Assembly (NCBI GenBank): GCA_037178855.1
Contig: JASJZC010000004.1
Span: forward strand, 7,254,001 to 7,318,000
DNA length: 64,000 nucleotides
Source: Oscheius sp. JU75
Lineage: Eukaryota > Nematoda > Chromadorea > Rhabditida > Rhabditidae
Reading direction: 5' to 3'
Within the stretch, counting starts at the first letter, position 1. Each line of letters starts with the position of its first letter. This document shows, one piece after another, positions 11,415-22,489 of this stretch. The notes below the pieces were generated by a model. That model was given only the letters and a program-made list of their open reading frames with translations. It had not been told where the DNA came from and made no database searches. A program made the translations under genes and the position numbers.

Positions 11415-14400
11415 TCAAGAATGTCGACTACTGGACATGCTGAGGTCGCCTAGAAGTTTCTGGATCTGTACTAGAGACACGTTCAGAAGTCTTAAAACCT
11501 CCTCAAGGTAAACCATCGGGCTTTCAGCCATGGAAATAGCCAGTCCCTGTGGGGCATTCTGCTTCGGGACCATCTGGTACGAGGCACAGACGAGACGACA
11601 GCTGCTGATGTAGAACGAGATCAGTTGATCCTGTGGAAGCGGTGGGACGAACTTTTTCGTTGGAGGGAAGTGACAAAGCTCCAGAAGCGATCTGGAACAG
11701 AAAAATTTAGATAGTTTGAGGGATTCCGACCGTTTTCTGGGCAGAAGAATCGAGGATCTGGCCGAAGAAATCTCCTCCTTGATGGCAGTTCCAGCTTGCT
11801 GGATGAGCAGACCGATATCTTCCTTGTTCTGAAACTATAATTTGAGCTCTCTGTCTCCGTCTTTCAGTTTGGCTGTCTCTCTGTCTCCATCTCCTTCGAC
11901 CTCTCGGCCTCTTCGTCACTCTGTCTCCTTATATCTCTATATAGTTACAGTACGCTACCAGAAACTGGGTCTCGAGCTGCAGAGTGGCTAAGAAAGATCA
12001 CAGAAAAAGTTAACTGTCCATAAGTAGCCAAGTGATAGAGATAGTCGAGAGTATAAGCCCTGTATTCGTTCCAATGGTCTACCAGAGATAAAGTTGAGAG
12101 ACACAGTCTACAAAAGAGCTAGAAGACAGGGAATGCCAAGAGGTCGGGATAGTCCAGAGAGGTAGTCAAGAGTCAGGATCAGAGGTACCGTCAAGAGACT
12201 TAGGCCAATTGGTACCAGTATCTGGGCCAGTTCTGACTCTTTGAACTGTAGTAAGAGACAAGAGAGTCTAGTAACCAGAAAGGTAGTCAGGAGTCAGAAA
12301 CAGAGGTAGTCTATTGTGAAGATTCCTTTTTGAATTCGTATTAGTCAAGAAGGTCTAGAAAGTCCAAAGAGGTAGTGAAGGCTCCGGATTATTTGGTAGT
12401 CACTCCGCGCTTCTGTCAAAGGAACGTCTCTTCAAAATTTATTCCTAGAGTGACAGAAGAAGTCTCAGTGCTTGTCGTAATACTTGTTGTTCGGACGGTA
12501 AGTGCCCCTGATGATGGCCAACTGGACGAGCTGCTTCTTCTTGTACTCGTCGTCTCCTGGCTTCAGCAGCTTGCCGACAATCTTCACGGCCGTCAGGAGC
12601 TTGTTCTCGCAGCTGCGTCTCGTCGTTCCGGTCGCCGTGATCAGCACATGCAGCGGCTCCTCGAGATGTTCCCAGCCGGGCTGGCCACGAAGACGCTGCT
12701 GCTTCAGCGGACACTTGACCGAGCCGTCACCACGAATCACGATGGTGCAATCGGTTTCGGCTTCGAGCTGCTTCACACTGAGACCTTGCGGGCCGAGAAT
12801 CCTGAGGAAGCTGCCATGTACTGTCGAGAATAAAAATTCCCATTGGTAGTAGGGAAGGTCAGAGAAAAACGGACAGGGACAGTGAATGGTAATGGTCTGC
12901 GAAAAAGTTGACGAGTTCTGTATCGGACATTAACAGAGTGAGAGACACGGACAGTAGCTGAGATTGTTACTCTGAGTTGATGGTGAAAGTTAGTATCTTC
13001 TGCCTATACAAACCAAACAACCACAGTGGGACTGTTAGTTCGGTAGCCTACCAACACAATAAAGAGTAACAGTGAAGAAACAGTGATGCCAAGGGAGTAC
13101 TGAAAGTGTCTACCTACCTGCCAACGAGGTTGCACTTTTTGTCCGGCAGTCTAGTCGGGAAGAGAATCTTCTCCTGCAGACGGACGAGTTCTCCAGCGCC
13201 GATTTGGTCGTTCTCTTCCTCGCCCTCAAAGGCTCCTTCCTCCCTCTCGCCACGGTAGATCTGGTTCCAGACGCGTGTTATTTCGGCTGTCAGTAGGGTG
13301 GCAGCGTGGGTGTAGCTGTCCGGCAGGCTGGCACGCAGACGATTCAGCTGGCGCATCTCCTGCAGCAGCTCCGTGAAGTATCTGTTGTGGTCGGGTGGCA
13401 GCTGCGGCAGTCCGTCTCCATTTTGGTCCATTGCTTGTTCGGATAGGGCAGCCAGTCACGAGCAGGAGCAAAGGTTAGAGTGGTCTCTTCTGCAGAAGTT
13501 CAGCCTTTTGTACTTTTTGATTGCTCCACTTGAAAACTTTTTTCCATGGAAAGTCCTGGTAATTACAACAGTTTTCGAGCCTTTTGTTGTTTTGTTACTT
13601 TCTGCTAATTGTGGTACTTTTTTTAAAGAACTTTTCTATGGTAGTTGTGGAGCAGAGGGTAATAAAGACCCAGATCGAGTCTCGAGTGAAGGTTTCCGAG
13701 TACTGAAAGCGGAAAATGTCCAAAACATCAAACTTTTCCGGCCAAGAGATAGAGAAAAAGACAAACAGTGTCCAGAACAGCAACATACTGCTGTAAACAT
13801 CTTCGGCATTCTGACGCATTTGAAACACCAAAACGGACATTATCATTTAAATCCGCGCACAAACTATAAAGCCAGGAGGTCTCGTCACGAATTTCGCAGG
13901 CAACTACCGTAACCGATTATTGAAATTCGAAATTATTGTCGCCTAAAATTCAGTTTTTTGCTTTTTGCTTCTATGCAGGTGAGTTTTTGCTAGTTTTTTT
14001 GTTGTGTTTTCGCTGTTTCGAACAAAGAACATAACCCTGTCGTTTTGCACCAAAAGTAGCAAAATATTCTTGGGAAATCCCCGTAATTTAGGTATCCGAT
14101 CCCTCGTCTATTTTTCATTCCGTTTCGTCCATATTTTCCTTTCCTCTCACCGTCTAAATTACTCATTCTCTTTCAGCGCTATGGGTGATTTCGGTAGCGG
14201 TGGATTTGGATTTGGCGGCGGTGACGCTGCAAGTTCTGGATTCGGAGGCGGCGGAGGCTTCGGCAACAACGAATCTTCTGGCTTTGGCAAAAGTAGCGGC
14301 GGAGGCTTTGGCTCTGGTGGCGCTAATTTCGGTGGGGGTGGAGGAGGATTCGGCTCCGGCGGAGGTGGAAGTGGATTTGGATCCGGTGGAGGAGGAAGCG

Positions 14401-17400
14401 GCAGCGGATTCGGCGGCCCCAAAGGTTAGCTTATCCTCTCTTTCGGCATCACAACGTTGCTGCAGGATGTTTCAACTGTGGAAAGGAAGGCCATCGTTCC
14501 GCGGACTGTCCCGATCCCAAAAAGCCACGAGGTGAATATTTTGGTCCCACATGTCATATCTTCTTTTTTAGGAGCTTGTTTCAACTGCAATCAGGAAGGC
14601 CATAACTCTCGTGACTGCCCAGAGCCACGCAAGCCCAGAGAAGGAGGACCCGGAGGAGACAAACCCCGTGGATGCTTCAACTGCGGTCAAGAAGGGCATC
14701 GTTCCAGCGATTGCAGCGAGCCGAGGAAGCCTCGTGAACAACGTGACGGTGGATCTGGCTTCGGTGGCGGAGGAACTTCAGGATTCGGGGGAGGTAGCAG
14801 CGGCTTCGGTGGCGGAGGATCCTCGGGATTCGGAGGTGCTTCCAGCGGTTTCGGAGCCTCGTCAGGCGGCGGAGGTGGATCTGGCTTCGGAGGAGGCGGA
14901 AGTGGATTCGGTGGAGGAGGAGCAGGCTTCGGTGGCGGTGGAGCTGGGTTTGGTGGAGGCGGCGGAGGATTCGGAAGTGGAGGAGGTGGTGGAGGTTTCG
15001 GTAGTGGAGGTTTGTGTTCGTGAAGGCTCCTTTTTAGCACATTTTCTAGGAGGATCTGGTGGACGTGGCTGCTTCAACTGCGGCCAAGAAGGGCATCGCT
15101 CCGCTGAATGCCCTGAGCCCAGGAAGCCAAGAGAAGGAGGAGGTTCGGGCGCCTGCTTCAACTGCGGACAAGAAGGACATCGCTCCGCTGAATGCCCCGA
15201 GCCCAGGAAGCCGAGAGAAGGAGGAGGAGGCTCGGGCGCCTGCTTCAACTGCGGACAAGAAGGACATCGCTCCACAGACTGCACTGAGCCGCCGAAACCT
15301 CGTGAAGATGGGTCGAAGCCCGCCAGCACCTTCGTGCCGGAATATGAGAAGGAAGACTCTCTCTTCGACGAGCAGAATCGCATGGAGCAGGGAACCATGT
15401 TCAATCGGTTCTTCGAAGCCCAGTGTGAAATTACCGGCGCAAGCATCCAGCCGATTCAAAGCTTCGCGGAGCTTGGACTTACCCCGAAGATCTACGAGAA
15501 TGTGCAGAAGAGTGGCTACCTGAAGCCTACACCGGTGCAGCAGAACGCCTCCCCCCTGATCAAGTCTGGAATCGACGTCATGGCCTGTGCCCAGACTGGA
15601 AGTGGAAAGACGGCTGCCTTCCTTCTGCCGATCATGAGTAAGCTGATCGAGAGAGAAGATTTGTCCAACAGTGCCGAGGATCCAAAGCAGCCGAGATGTC
15701 TAATCCTTGCTCCTACACGCGAACTAGCTGTCCAAATCTTTAACGAGGCTCGCAAGTTCTCCTACGGAACCATTCTGTCTTGCAAGTGCCTTTTCGGAGG
15801 TACTTCCGTTAGCCAACAAAAGATGGATCTGTCCATGGTATGTTTGCATTATGTTTTCTAACTAAAGTTCGTTTTTAGGGAGCTACCATAATCGTCGGAA
15901 CGACCGGCCGTGTCAAGCATTTCATCGAGGCCGAGTTCATCTCTCTCAGCCAGCTCAAATACCTAGTGCTCGACGAAGCTGACCGTATGCTGGACATGGG
16001 TTTCGGAGAAGACATCCAGAGGATCACGGGTGATCGCACTATCTCGTCCAAGAAGGATCGTCAGACGCTTATGTTCAGGTAACTTTCATTGCCTTTTTTA
16101 TTGAACCTTTGATTGTTCTAGCGCTACGTTCCCACCTGAAGTACAAGCCACAGCCATTAATCTCTTGAAGCCTGGATACGCTATGATCACGGTCGACCAG
16201 ATTGGAGCAGCCAATAAGTGCATCACGCAGGTTAGTCTAATGTTTTTTGCCTTTCAAATGCACATTTTAGGAAGTTGTCCACATCGCAGACAAAAAAGAG
16301 AAGCGTGACAAACTGCTGGGACTGCTGGGAATCGACCAATATAAACGAGAGGTCCGTAACGGCGAGATCTACAAGAAGAAGACACTAATCTTCGTAAACA
16401 AGAAGACCTTCGCCGATACTCTTGGAAATATCCTCTGTGAAGCTGGCGTCCCGGCTACCACGATTCACGGAGATCGTCAGCAGCAGCAAAGATCTCAGGC
16501 CATCAGCGACTTCTCCAAGGGAAGAAAGGCAGTCCTTGTAGCCACAGCTGTTGCTGAGCGTGGTCTAGATATCAAGGGGGTTGATTGTGTCATCAACTAC
16601 GGTTAGTCTTTTCTTTTCTCCAAAACAATCCCAAGCTTAGATATGCCTGATGAACTTGACTCTTACATTCATCGCATTGGAAGAACTGGGCGTGTGGGAC
16701 ATGCTGGTCGAGCTGTCAGTCTTCTCACCGATGACGATGCCAAGCTCGCTCCCGGACTCGTCAAGTGCATGGGACAAGCCGGTCAAATTGTCCCCGAGTG
16801 GCTGGAACAGATGGCTTCTGGTGGAGGAATCGGACAGACGTTCGGATTCGCCGGAGGAGAAGCTGGTGGTGCCACTAGTGCCTGGTAATCGCTATAAGCG
16901 ATCGATCTCTCATTTCTAACCCCTTTGTTTTCTTGTTATAATGAAATGGTTGTCCTCTGATATCTCACTGCAACCTAGGTCAATCCATCATCGCTGGCTA
17001 TCGAAAGCCCTGCCTTCCCGACTCTACTTGTGAGCTATCTCGAATCACTTCCCCGTCGTTTCTTTTCCCTAGATTACTCGCCTTGTTCGCTCCCATCTCC
17101 CTCATCTTGTCCTGAACATCGCAGACAATCTCTGCAGCTCTTAGGATATGATTTGCCAAATCTTGGAGCTGCTGGAGCTTCCACTGGACATCTGGCTGTG
17201 CCACAGCCCGAAATGTTCCTCCTGGGGTCTTCAAATGCTTGATGGCTACATCAGCCTGTAGGACATTATCACCCAGAAGCGTGACATTCACCTGGAATCC
17301 GGTTACTGGCTTTCTTGTCTCTGACCCACCTTCAAATTGTCCCCTCCGTGTTTTCCTGACAGAGAATGCTGCTCGCTCTTTGGCTGGGTTATGGGAACGG

Positions 17401-17467
17401 CCAGACGGTCGTCCGCCTTGTAACCAAGATGCAGCTTGATGCAACATTCCCGTAAGCAGCCTTGGAT
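11415..17467 (-). CDS. ROGDI: ROGDI homologue, 5' exon not found
   Basis: ROGDI is a leucine-zipper-like protein of the RAVE/Rabconnectin-3 machinery that regulates V-ATPase assembly, and acts at synapses. Four exons are resolved: 17330-17467, 17082-17291, 11731-11828 and 11415-11691, 240 residues in a continuous frame; human ROGDI has 287. The second exon contains [10 protein letters not shown]...[14 protein letters not shown], matching human SQADVNLKMPR...QWKLQQIQDARNHV. The last two exons contain [20 protein letters not shown] and [20 protein letters not shown], aligning with human VLKLMDAVMLQLTRAR and FAPALPSDLLVNVYINLNKL. The 5253 bp intron 11829-17081 contains two other whole genes. Its donor appears to be AAG|GCGAGT (a GC donor); an alternative GT lies about 12 codons upstream. 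Sequence for the first ~40 residues, upstream of 17467, was not found. Confidence 0.82.
11940..12440. repeat. Decayed AGTCAAGAGTCAGA-type low-complexity sequence
   Basis: In the ROGDI intron, short phrases such as GTAGTCAAGAGTCAG, AGTCGAGAGT and ACAGAGGTAGTC recur irregularly. The same flavour appears at 31320-32060, 39180-39310 and 45840-46310. No coding potential is seen. Confidence 0.6.
12465..13431 (-). CDS. STAR-family KH RNA-binding protein (GLD-1/quaking-like), nested in ROGDI intron
   Basis: Predicted sequence-specific RNA-binding regulator of mRNA translation or splicing. Exons 13118-13431 and 12465-12801 encode 216 residues. The first ~60 residues include [16 protein letters not shown], a QUA1-like dimerisation helix. 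The KH domain follows: [12 protein letters not shown], then [18 protein letters not shown] (the GPxG loop reads GPQG) and [10 protein letters not shown]. The C-terminus has a QUA2-like [19 protein letters not shown], close to the ELKRKQLMELAIINGTYR of GLD-1 and quaking. It is essentially a bare STAR domain with no long tails. Which STAR subgroup it belongs to cannot be settled by eye. It lies on the same strand as ROGDI and head-to-head with the GLH helicase. Confidence 0.9.
13432..14180. other. Divergent intergenic region between STAR and GLH genes
   Basis: The 749 bp between the two ATGs must contain the 5' ends of both genes. An acceptor-like CTTTCAG lies five bases before the GLH ATG. The open frame at 13373-13912 has no family features. 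No defined promoter motif was recognised. Confidence 0.6.
14181..16888 (+). CDS. glh: GLH/Vasa-type DEAD-box RNA helicase with FG repeats and six zinc knuckles
   Basis: Germline ATP-dependent RNA helicase of P granules. Eight exons (14181-14424, 14466-14531, 14572-15009, 15050-15837, 15879-16078, 16122-16230, 16271-16601, 16641-16888) encode 807 residues. Residues 2-81 are Gly/Phe-rich FG repeats. CCHC knuckles ([14 protein letters not shown]) lie near 83, 106 and 138, a second FG block near 160-250, then three more knuckles near 257, 285 and 314. The helicase core has a Q motif (PTPVQQ), AQTGSGKT near 430, [14 protein letters not shown] near 543, SAT near 580, a variant AERGLD and HRIGRTGR near 735. 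It ends in GGATSAW. Six knuckles split by a second FG block recall C. elegans GLH-2. It is antisense within a ROGDI intron. Confidence 0.95.
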
Positions 17468-18443
17468 CTGAAAGAAATTTAATCCAAAAACATCCTTGGA
17501 TCTAAACGAAAGTCACCGTAACCCTTCTATGGGTCTCGAAACGTTCGTTTGAAAATGGGCGCGGATTTGAACAGCAACAATTGTCTTCTATCTCTTATTT
17601 CTCTGCGTTTTGCTTCTCCTTCTATCGTTTTTTTTCTTTGAGTTTCGTATCAATGTCTTTGTCATCCACACCCCAGCACCTCAGGCCACGAGATGGAAAG
17701 CAAACCGGATCAAATCGTTGCAAAACCTAGTTTTAGCGGAAAATTGGTGAAAATAGAGTTTTGCCTCCTTTTTTCGAATTTTTGGTAGTATTTCTGGTTC
17801 TAAATCCTTCTGTACTCTTCATAGACTTCTATTCAGCTATCTCAATCTTTCCTACCACGCTACGACAAGAAAACAAAACCAAAACCTGCTAAAACTGCTT
17901 TGCTGGACAAATGTTAGAAAGTATTGGTTTTTGCAAGGTGTTCATTCAATTTTGCAGTGTAGTCTCATGTCATGAGCCTTTCTCCAGCTACTGGAAGCTC
18001 GCCTGGCCCATCTTTTATAATTTTTCACTGCTTTGAAGCTTGTTTTCCCCGAAATGAACCCACATTTTTAAAAACCTTCGAGCTCCTATGACTTTGAATC
18101 CACAAAAACTCTTTTCGAAGGTTCTCTTGGCTCGGAGATGGTCCCTGGACTAAAAAATGTCATTATTATTGTCTAAACAGGGTAACTGACCTTCCCCACT
18201 GCTATTTTCAGCCGGATAGACGCCTAGCATTTAGAGAATGTGACAGGAAACTTAGATCAGACCTCTATTGAACCGCCCCTGGCTCATGAAAGGTCTCAAC
18301 GCGACCTGGCTGTCGCCGCATGGAAATTATTTTGAGACTGCTGTATAATCTTGCTGTATACTCCTCTTTTAATCGCATTTTCCACGAAAACTACCCAACT
18401 TTGGGATGAAAATATGCCTATTTTCAGATAATACTCCTACCAG
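17468..18443. other. Gap between ROGDI and CCDC47
   Basis: The 5' exon(s) and promoter of ROGDI (minus strand) and the promoter of CCDC47 (plus strand) should be here. I could not find a first ROGDI exon whose sequence fits the human N-terminus. A TTTTCAG at 18421-18427 precedes the CCDC47 ATG. Confidence 0.5.
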
Positions 18444-21400
18444 ATGAAGCTATTATCCATATTGGGCTGTCTGGCCTTCTTGCTACTCGTGGCAGGCAGC
18501 CGTGCGGTCGAGGACAATGAATTTGCTGAATTTGAGGCTCGTTTCACTGATTTTTCGGTTAAAAACTGGTTTAGGATTCCGAAAATGTGGTGGAACCAGC
18601 CGCCCACACCCAGCCACAGGAGAAGAAACCGGTCCGGGCCGTGGTAAACCCATTTTATAGAGCATTTTCAATGGAAAATTCCAGAAAGACGACGATTTTG
18701 GCGTGGAAGACTTTGAGGAAGCTGATACCCAGGACGGGAAGATTGAAGATGTGCCTACGGAGCCGAAAATCGAGCCCTTAAAGTTTGCCGATGTAAGTTT
18801 TAAGCTTTTTTTTTTTTTGGAATTTGAGGAAATTTTCAAGGTTCCCGCCCATTTCCGCTCTTCCTGGTCCTCGTATCAAGTCGAGGGCATTATCCTGTTC
18901 GTCATCGCCCTCTACCTCGTCAACTACGTGGCTGGACGCAGTCAGAACCAGACCCTGGCCTCGGAATGGTTTGACAAGTGCCGTCAGACACTCCTGCAGC
19001 AGTTTTCACTTGTAAGCTTCGGCAATTTTTGTTTCTACCAGCCTGTCATTCTGTTCACTTCTATCAGCTTGCTACGGATGGACTGGAAATGGACTGAGTT
19101 GGCGACGAGTCTGGAATTGATTTTTTAAGCAAAAAACAAGCAATGGGCAATAAAAAGTCCCAGCAACTTCCCTAAACTGGTCGCTAGCAACAACGAAAAG
19201 AGAAAACTTTCTGGTATTTTCCAAGTAGTGACAGTCAAAATAGCTATAAGTCCTATTTTATCGACTGAGCTGGAAAAAATTTACAAAAGACTTTATTAGA
19301 TAATTAACATGCCTGCATAGCTCATAAGAGTAAATCAAAAACTTAAGAATTTAATTTCCGGGGAGTCCGTCCGGGGGCCTCCATCTGAGTAGATCCACCC
19401 AAAATATTTCATTGTTCTGACACACACCAAATTCATCCTCCTATTCCTTTCCGATTCTTTTTGCGTTGGTTATCTACTGTTCTTGTCTCTGTCACCGCCA
19501 TCCCAACTCTTTCTTGTCCTTTGAACCTGTATTTTCAACAGTCAGCTTCTTATCCAGTCAGACAGTGCGATCTTCTCTTGCACTGCCAAATTGACGTCAG
19601 AATCCCTCCGTCCCATGAAAAAAATGACATCCATTTGACATGTTCTTCTTGCTACATAATTTGGTTCATGTCCTTTTGTTTCCGGCCCCTGTCAAACTGT
19701 CCATTGCTATTTTGTAGGCCCTCACTGGTAATCAATTGCTTGCCTGTAAACAGATTGATAATTAGAAACACGTAACCCATCATTTCTTCATGTGACCCCT
19801 GGCAACCCTGGATTATGTCAACTTATCATGTGCGCCTGTCTAGTTCAAATCTTCTTATCTTCCTGTCAGCCTGTCAATTTTTTCTCTGCCTTTGTCCATC
19901 CGTAATTCTGTCTTTTAATCTAAAGCCTGTCCCTGTCAACATATCATCCGAAACCGCTGTCTCTGTCGGCTAGTTTTCTCTGATTCTAATTGAAACAATC
20001 CTTGACATGTCATTCTTGATCCACGGCCTCTGACAGACAGTGATACCACTAACCCTACAAAATGACCACCTATTTAGGTAGGAGATGACGGAGTTGGTGA
20101 CAGTCTGGCCGGCGGCGTGCTGGTCAAGGAGACCGACTATTCCTACGCTGTTTGGTGCTCGGGAAGGGCCGGCGTAGCCGGACTCCTCATGCAGCTCAAG
20201 ACCCAAAAGCGTCAGGATTTGCTTAGCCGCGTTATGGCCATCTTCACGCCCGTCAACGACCGGTTCACCATGAAGGTTTGGGCCTCTTTCATTTTTGGAG
20301 AATAGCCTTTTTAAGTTCGAGATTGATGCTGGAGAAGTCGACCCGTTTGTGCTGGCCGTCGGCCAGAAGAAATCCACGACGAAGCAGGTCAAGGAAATGC
20401 TCGATCTGGCCTCCTATACCACGGAGAGAAAGAATCCGACCGGCTTCAATCTTCCGGCCAAGTGAGTCAAGTATCTTCTCTTTTTTTAAACGACTAAGTA
20501 AGATTTGAAAACAAGCTTCTACGTTTCTAAATACTGTCTTGCGCATTTCTATATTCCCTACCAGTCGCAGACACACTTGACAGTACGATCGGTGGCTTGA
20601 ACACATATTATGAAGTTGCAGGTTACTGTAGTTACGAAAAAATACTTCATCCTATACCCTCTAACCTCCCCAATCTTTCAGCTTTTCTCTCTACGCGGAG
20701 CAGGCCGAGTCCGCCTACGCCATCTTCGATACCGCTGTAGGCAATCTGATGAAGAAGTACGAGAAAGCCATTGAGTGCGTCCACATCTCAGACCAATTTA
20801 GCGGCCCCAAGCCTCCAGAGTACGTTCCTTCTCTACTTTCATTATAAAAATTCAATTCTAGGGGTGAGACCTACACAAAAATGCCCACAACCATCAGTCT
20901 CGTCCAGTTCACCTTCAATCTGGACGAGTGCAATGATGAAGAATCGCTCACGGAGCTCTTGAATCTCGTCTTCTACATGGTCGAAAAGGTATGTCAATTC
21001 TGCTACAGAAATTCATGTTAAAATGAACTTTAGGTTCGCAAAATGCGGTTGAGCAAGGAGGCCAAGCTTAAGGCTGACAAGCGCCGTCGTGAGGTCCTCG
21101 ACCAGTTCATGAAGACCACCCATCAGATACGTCAAGAGGCTGCCCAGGTTGGTTATATCTTAGGGGTTTTGCTAAAATAGGGTTGATACAGTCTGTCCAA
21201 AGGGGAGAATCCGTTTCCTGACAGTGCTCTTTTTGGGTTATATTTACAAAAAGGGTAGATCTGGGGTTAGTAGTTTTTATTCAAAAAATTTCTGAATAAA
21301 AGTTACGCGGGCGCCATTTTTCGTTTGAAAAATAGTGAGCAAAATTTGTTTTTGTTCACGATCATTTGTGAATTATTTGTGAACAAAAACACAATCATTT

Positions 21401-22116
21401 GTGAACAAATGCTACTAACCCGTAGAGCTGGGAAGAGGCCCGTGTCAGTATGGCGCATTTTGGGGGGAAGCCAAATTTTACAGGAAACCTTGGTCCACCT
21501 GTTGAACTGAGGCTTTTTACGTCGATCTGTTTTCCCTAAAAATTCAGCTTCCCTGAAAATGCGCCTTACTGACACGGGTCCGGTTTCCAGCTCTAAAAAG
21601 GGGGACCCCTTTGGTTCAAAAAAATGAGGTTGAAAAATTTTGACTGCGCCTGTCATGTCTTCTTCGATACGTCTGTCAAGTTGTCGTCTCCCAATCGCTG
21701 TTTTACGTCGTAATCTGATCCTGTCACAGCCAACCTGTCAAAACTCTTTCTGTCACATAGAGTCTGTCAAACGATTTCCATCCATCATTGTCAAACTATC
21801 ATCATGTCCCTTTCAATTTACTTTGTTGCCGTGCTTCTTCTCGTGACGTTGGTATCCGAAACTGGCTGTAAAATGCTCATATAGTCTACGAAAAATATCG
21901 GTCTAAATAAAGCTATTTCTAGGCCCGACGTGAGGAGAAGACCCGCGAGAGAAAACAGCGTCTGATGGACGAGGAAGATCCCGAGAAGCAGCGACGACTC
22001 GAGGTAATTTTTGCTACTTTTTTCGCTTAAAACATGTGAAAATTTAGCGAATGGAGCTGAAAAGGGAAGCCAAGGCCAAGCAGCCTAAGATGAAGCAGCT
22101 CAAGATGAAGATGTAG
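18444..22116 (+). CDS. CCDC47: CCDC47 (calumin), ER PAT-complex subunit
   Basis: ER membrane protein of the PAT complex, a chaperone for multipass membrane proteins at the translocon; also linked to ER calcium handling. Eleven exons (18444-18536, 18575-18643, 18685-18792, 18841-19011, 20078-20275, 20316-20461, 20682-20819, 20862-20988, 21034-21147, 21923-22003, 22048-22116) give 437 residues. There is a signal peptide at 1-22, an acidic lumenal stretch, one membrane segment at about 106-122, then the cytosolic domain with WCSGRAGVAGLLMQL, LKTQKRQDLLSRV and HISDQFSGPKPPE. The tail has RREEKTRERKQRLMDEEDPE and a Lys/Met-rich end, as in human CCDC47. Exon 1 seems to use a GC donor (GAG|GCTCGT) because no GT gives a continuous frame. 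The GALT gene starts 373 bp downstream on the same strand. Confidence 0.95.
19300..20040. repeat. CTGTCA-rich decayed low-complexity sequence in CCDC47 intron 4
   Basis: CTGTCA, CCTGTC and TGTCAAC recur every 10-30 bases in this 1066 bp intron. Similar sequence occupies 21650-21810 in intron 9. No coding features. Confidence 0.6.
21348..21390. repeat. Perfect 12 bp inverted repeat
   Basis: GTTTTTGTTCAC at 21348-21359 and its exact complement GTGAACAAAAAC at 21379-21390 flank a 19 bp loop in CCDC47 intron 9. A further ATCATTTGTGAAC follows. Confidence 0.8.
21424..21594. repeat. Foldback element with ~56 bp arms in CCDC47 intron 9
   Basis: The left arm 21424-21479 starts AGAGCTGGGAAGAGG. The right arm 21539-21594 ends CCGGTTTCCAGCTCT. 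The arms are imperfect reverse complements throughout, sharing for example CCCGTGTCAGTA / TACTGACACGGG and ATGGCGCATTTT / AAAATGCGCC. The loop is 59 bp. It looks like a MITE or an inverted duplication. Confidence 0.85.
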
Positions 22117-22489
22117 TATGAGAGCCATCATTCCAGAAGAAAAAGTATTGTTGATTAGCCCTTTCACTCTTTGTTTTTTTTTTTGCCCACCCGTTATATC
22201 TAGCCCGAATCTCCACACATCTCGTCCATGAAAAAGCTGGTGTTGTGTCTCTCTTCCCCCCTTCTCTTAATTTCTAATATATTGTTTTAGTGTTAATTTA
22301 TATCAGTCATATGTGACAGTTGTGCCCTCTGTTTTCAATGAATTTCGATGTGTAGAAGGACGAGGAAGGAGCTTCGGAAATTGAGAGTGGGATGTGCCAT
22401 TAGATGTCTTGATTTCATTTGAAAAAGGTCGACAAGCACAAGAAACTCTTTCTGATTTGCGCCTCCTCGACTCAGCTTTCCAGACTAAA

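Noticed and set aside
13373..13912. 179-codon frame between the STAR and GLH genes
   Set aside because: Overlaps the STAR first exon antisense, has no recognised domain and no splice context.
14611..15861. 416-codon plus-strand open frame
   Set aside because: Most of it is the GLH frame shifted by one in the FG/knuckle exons, joined by chance to the true frame in exon 4; the real exons have conserved knuckle and helicase motifs.
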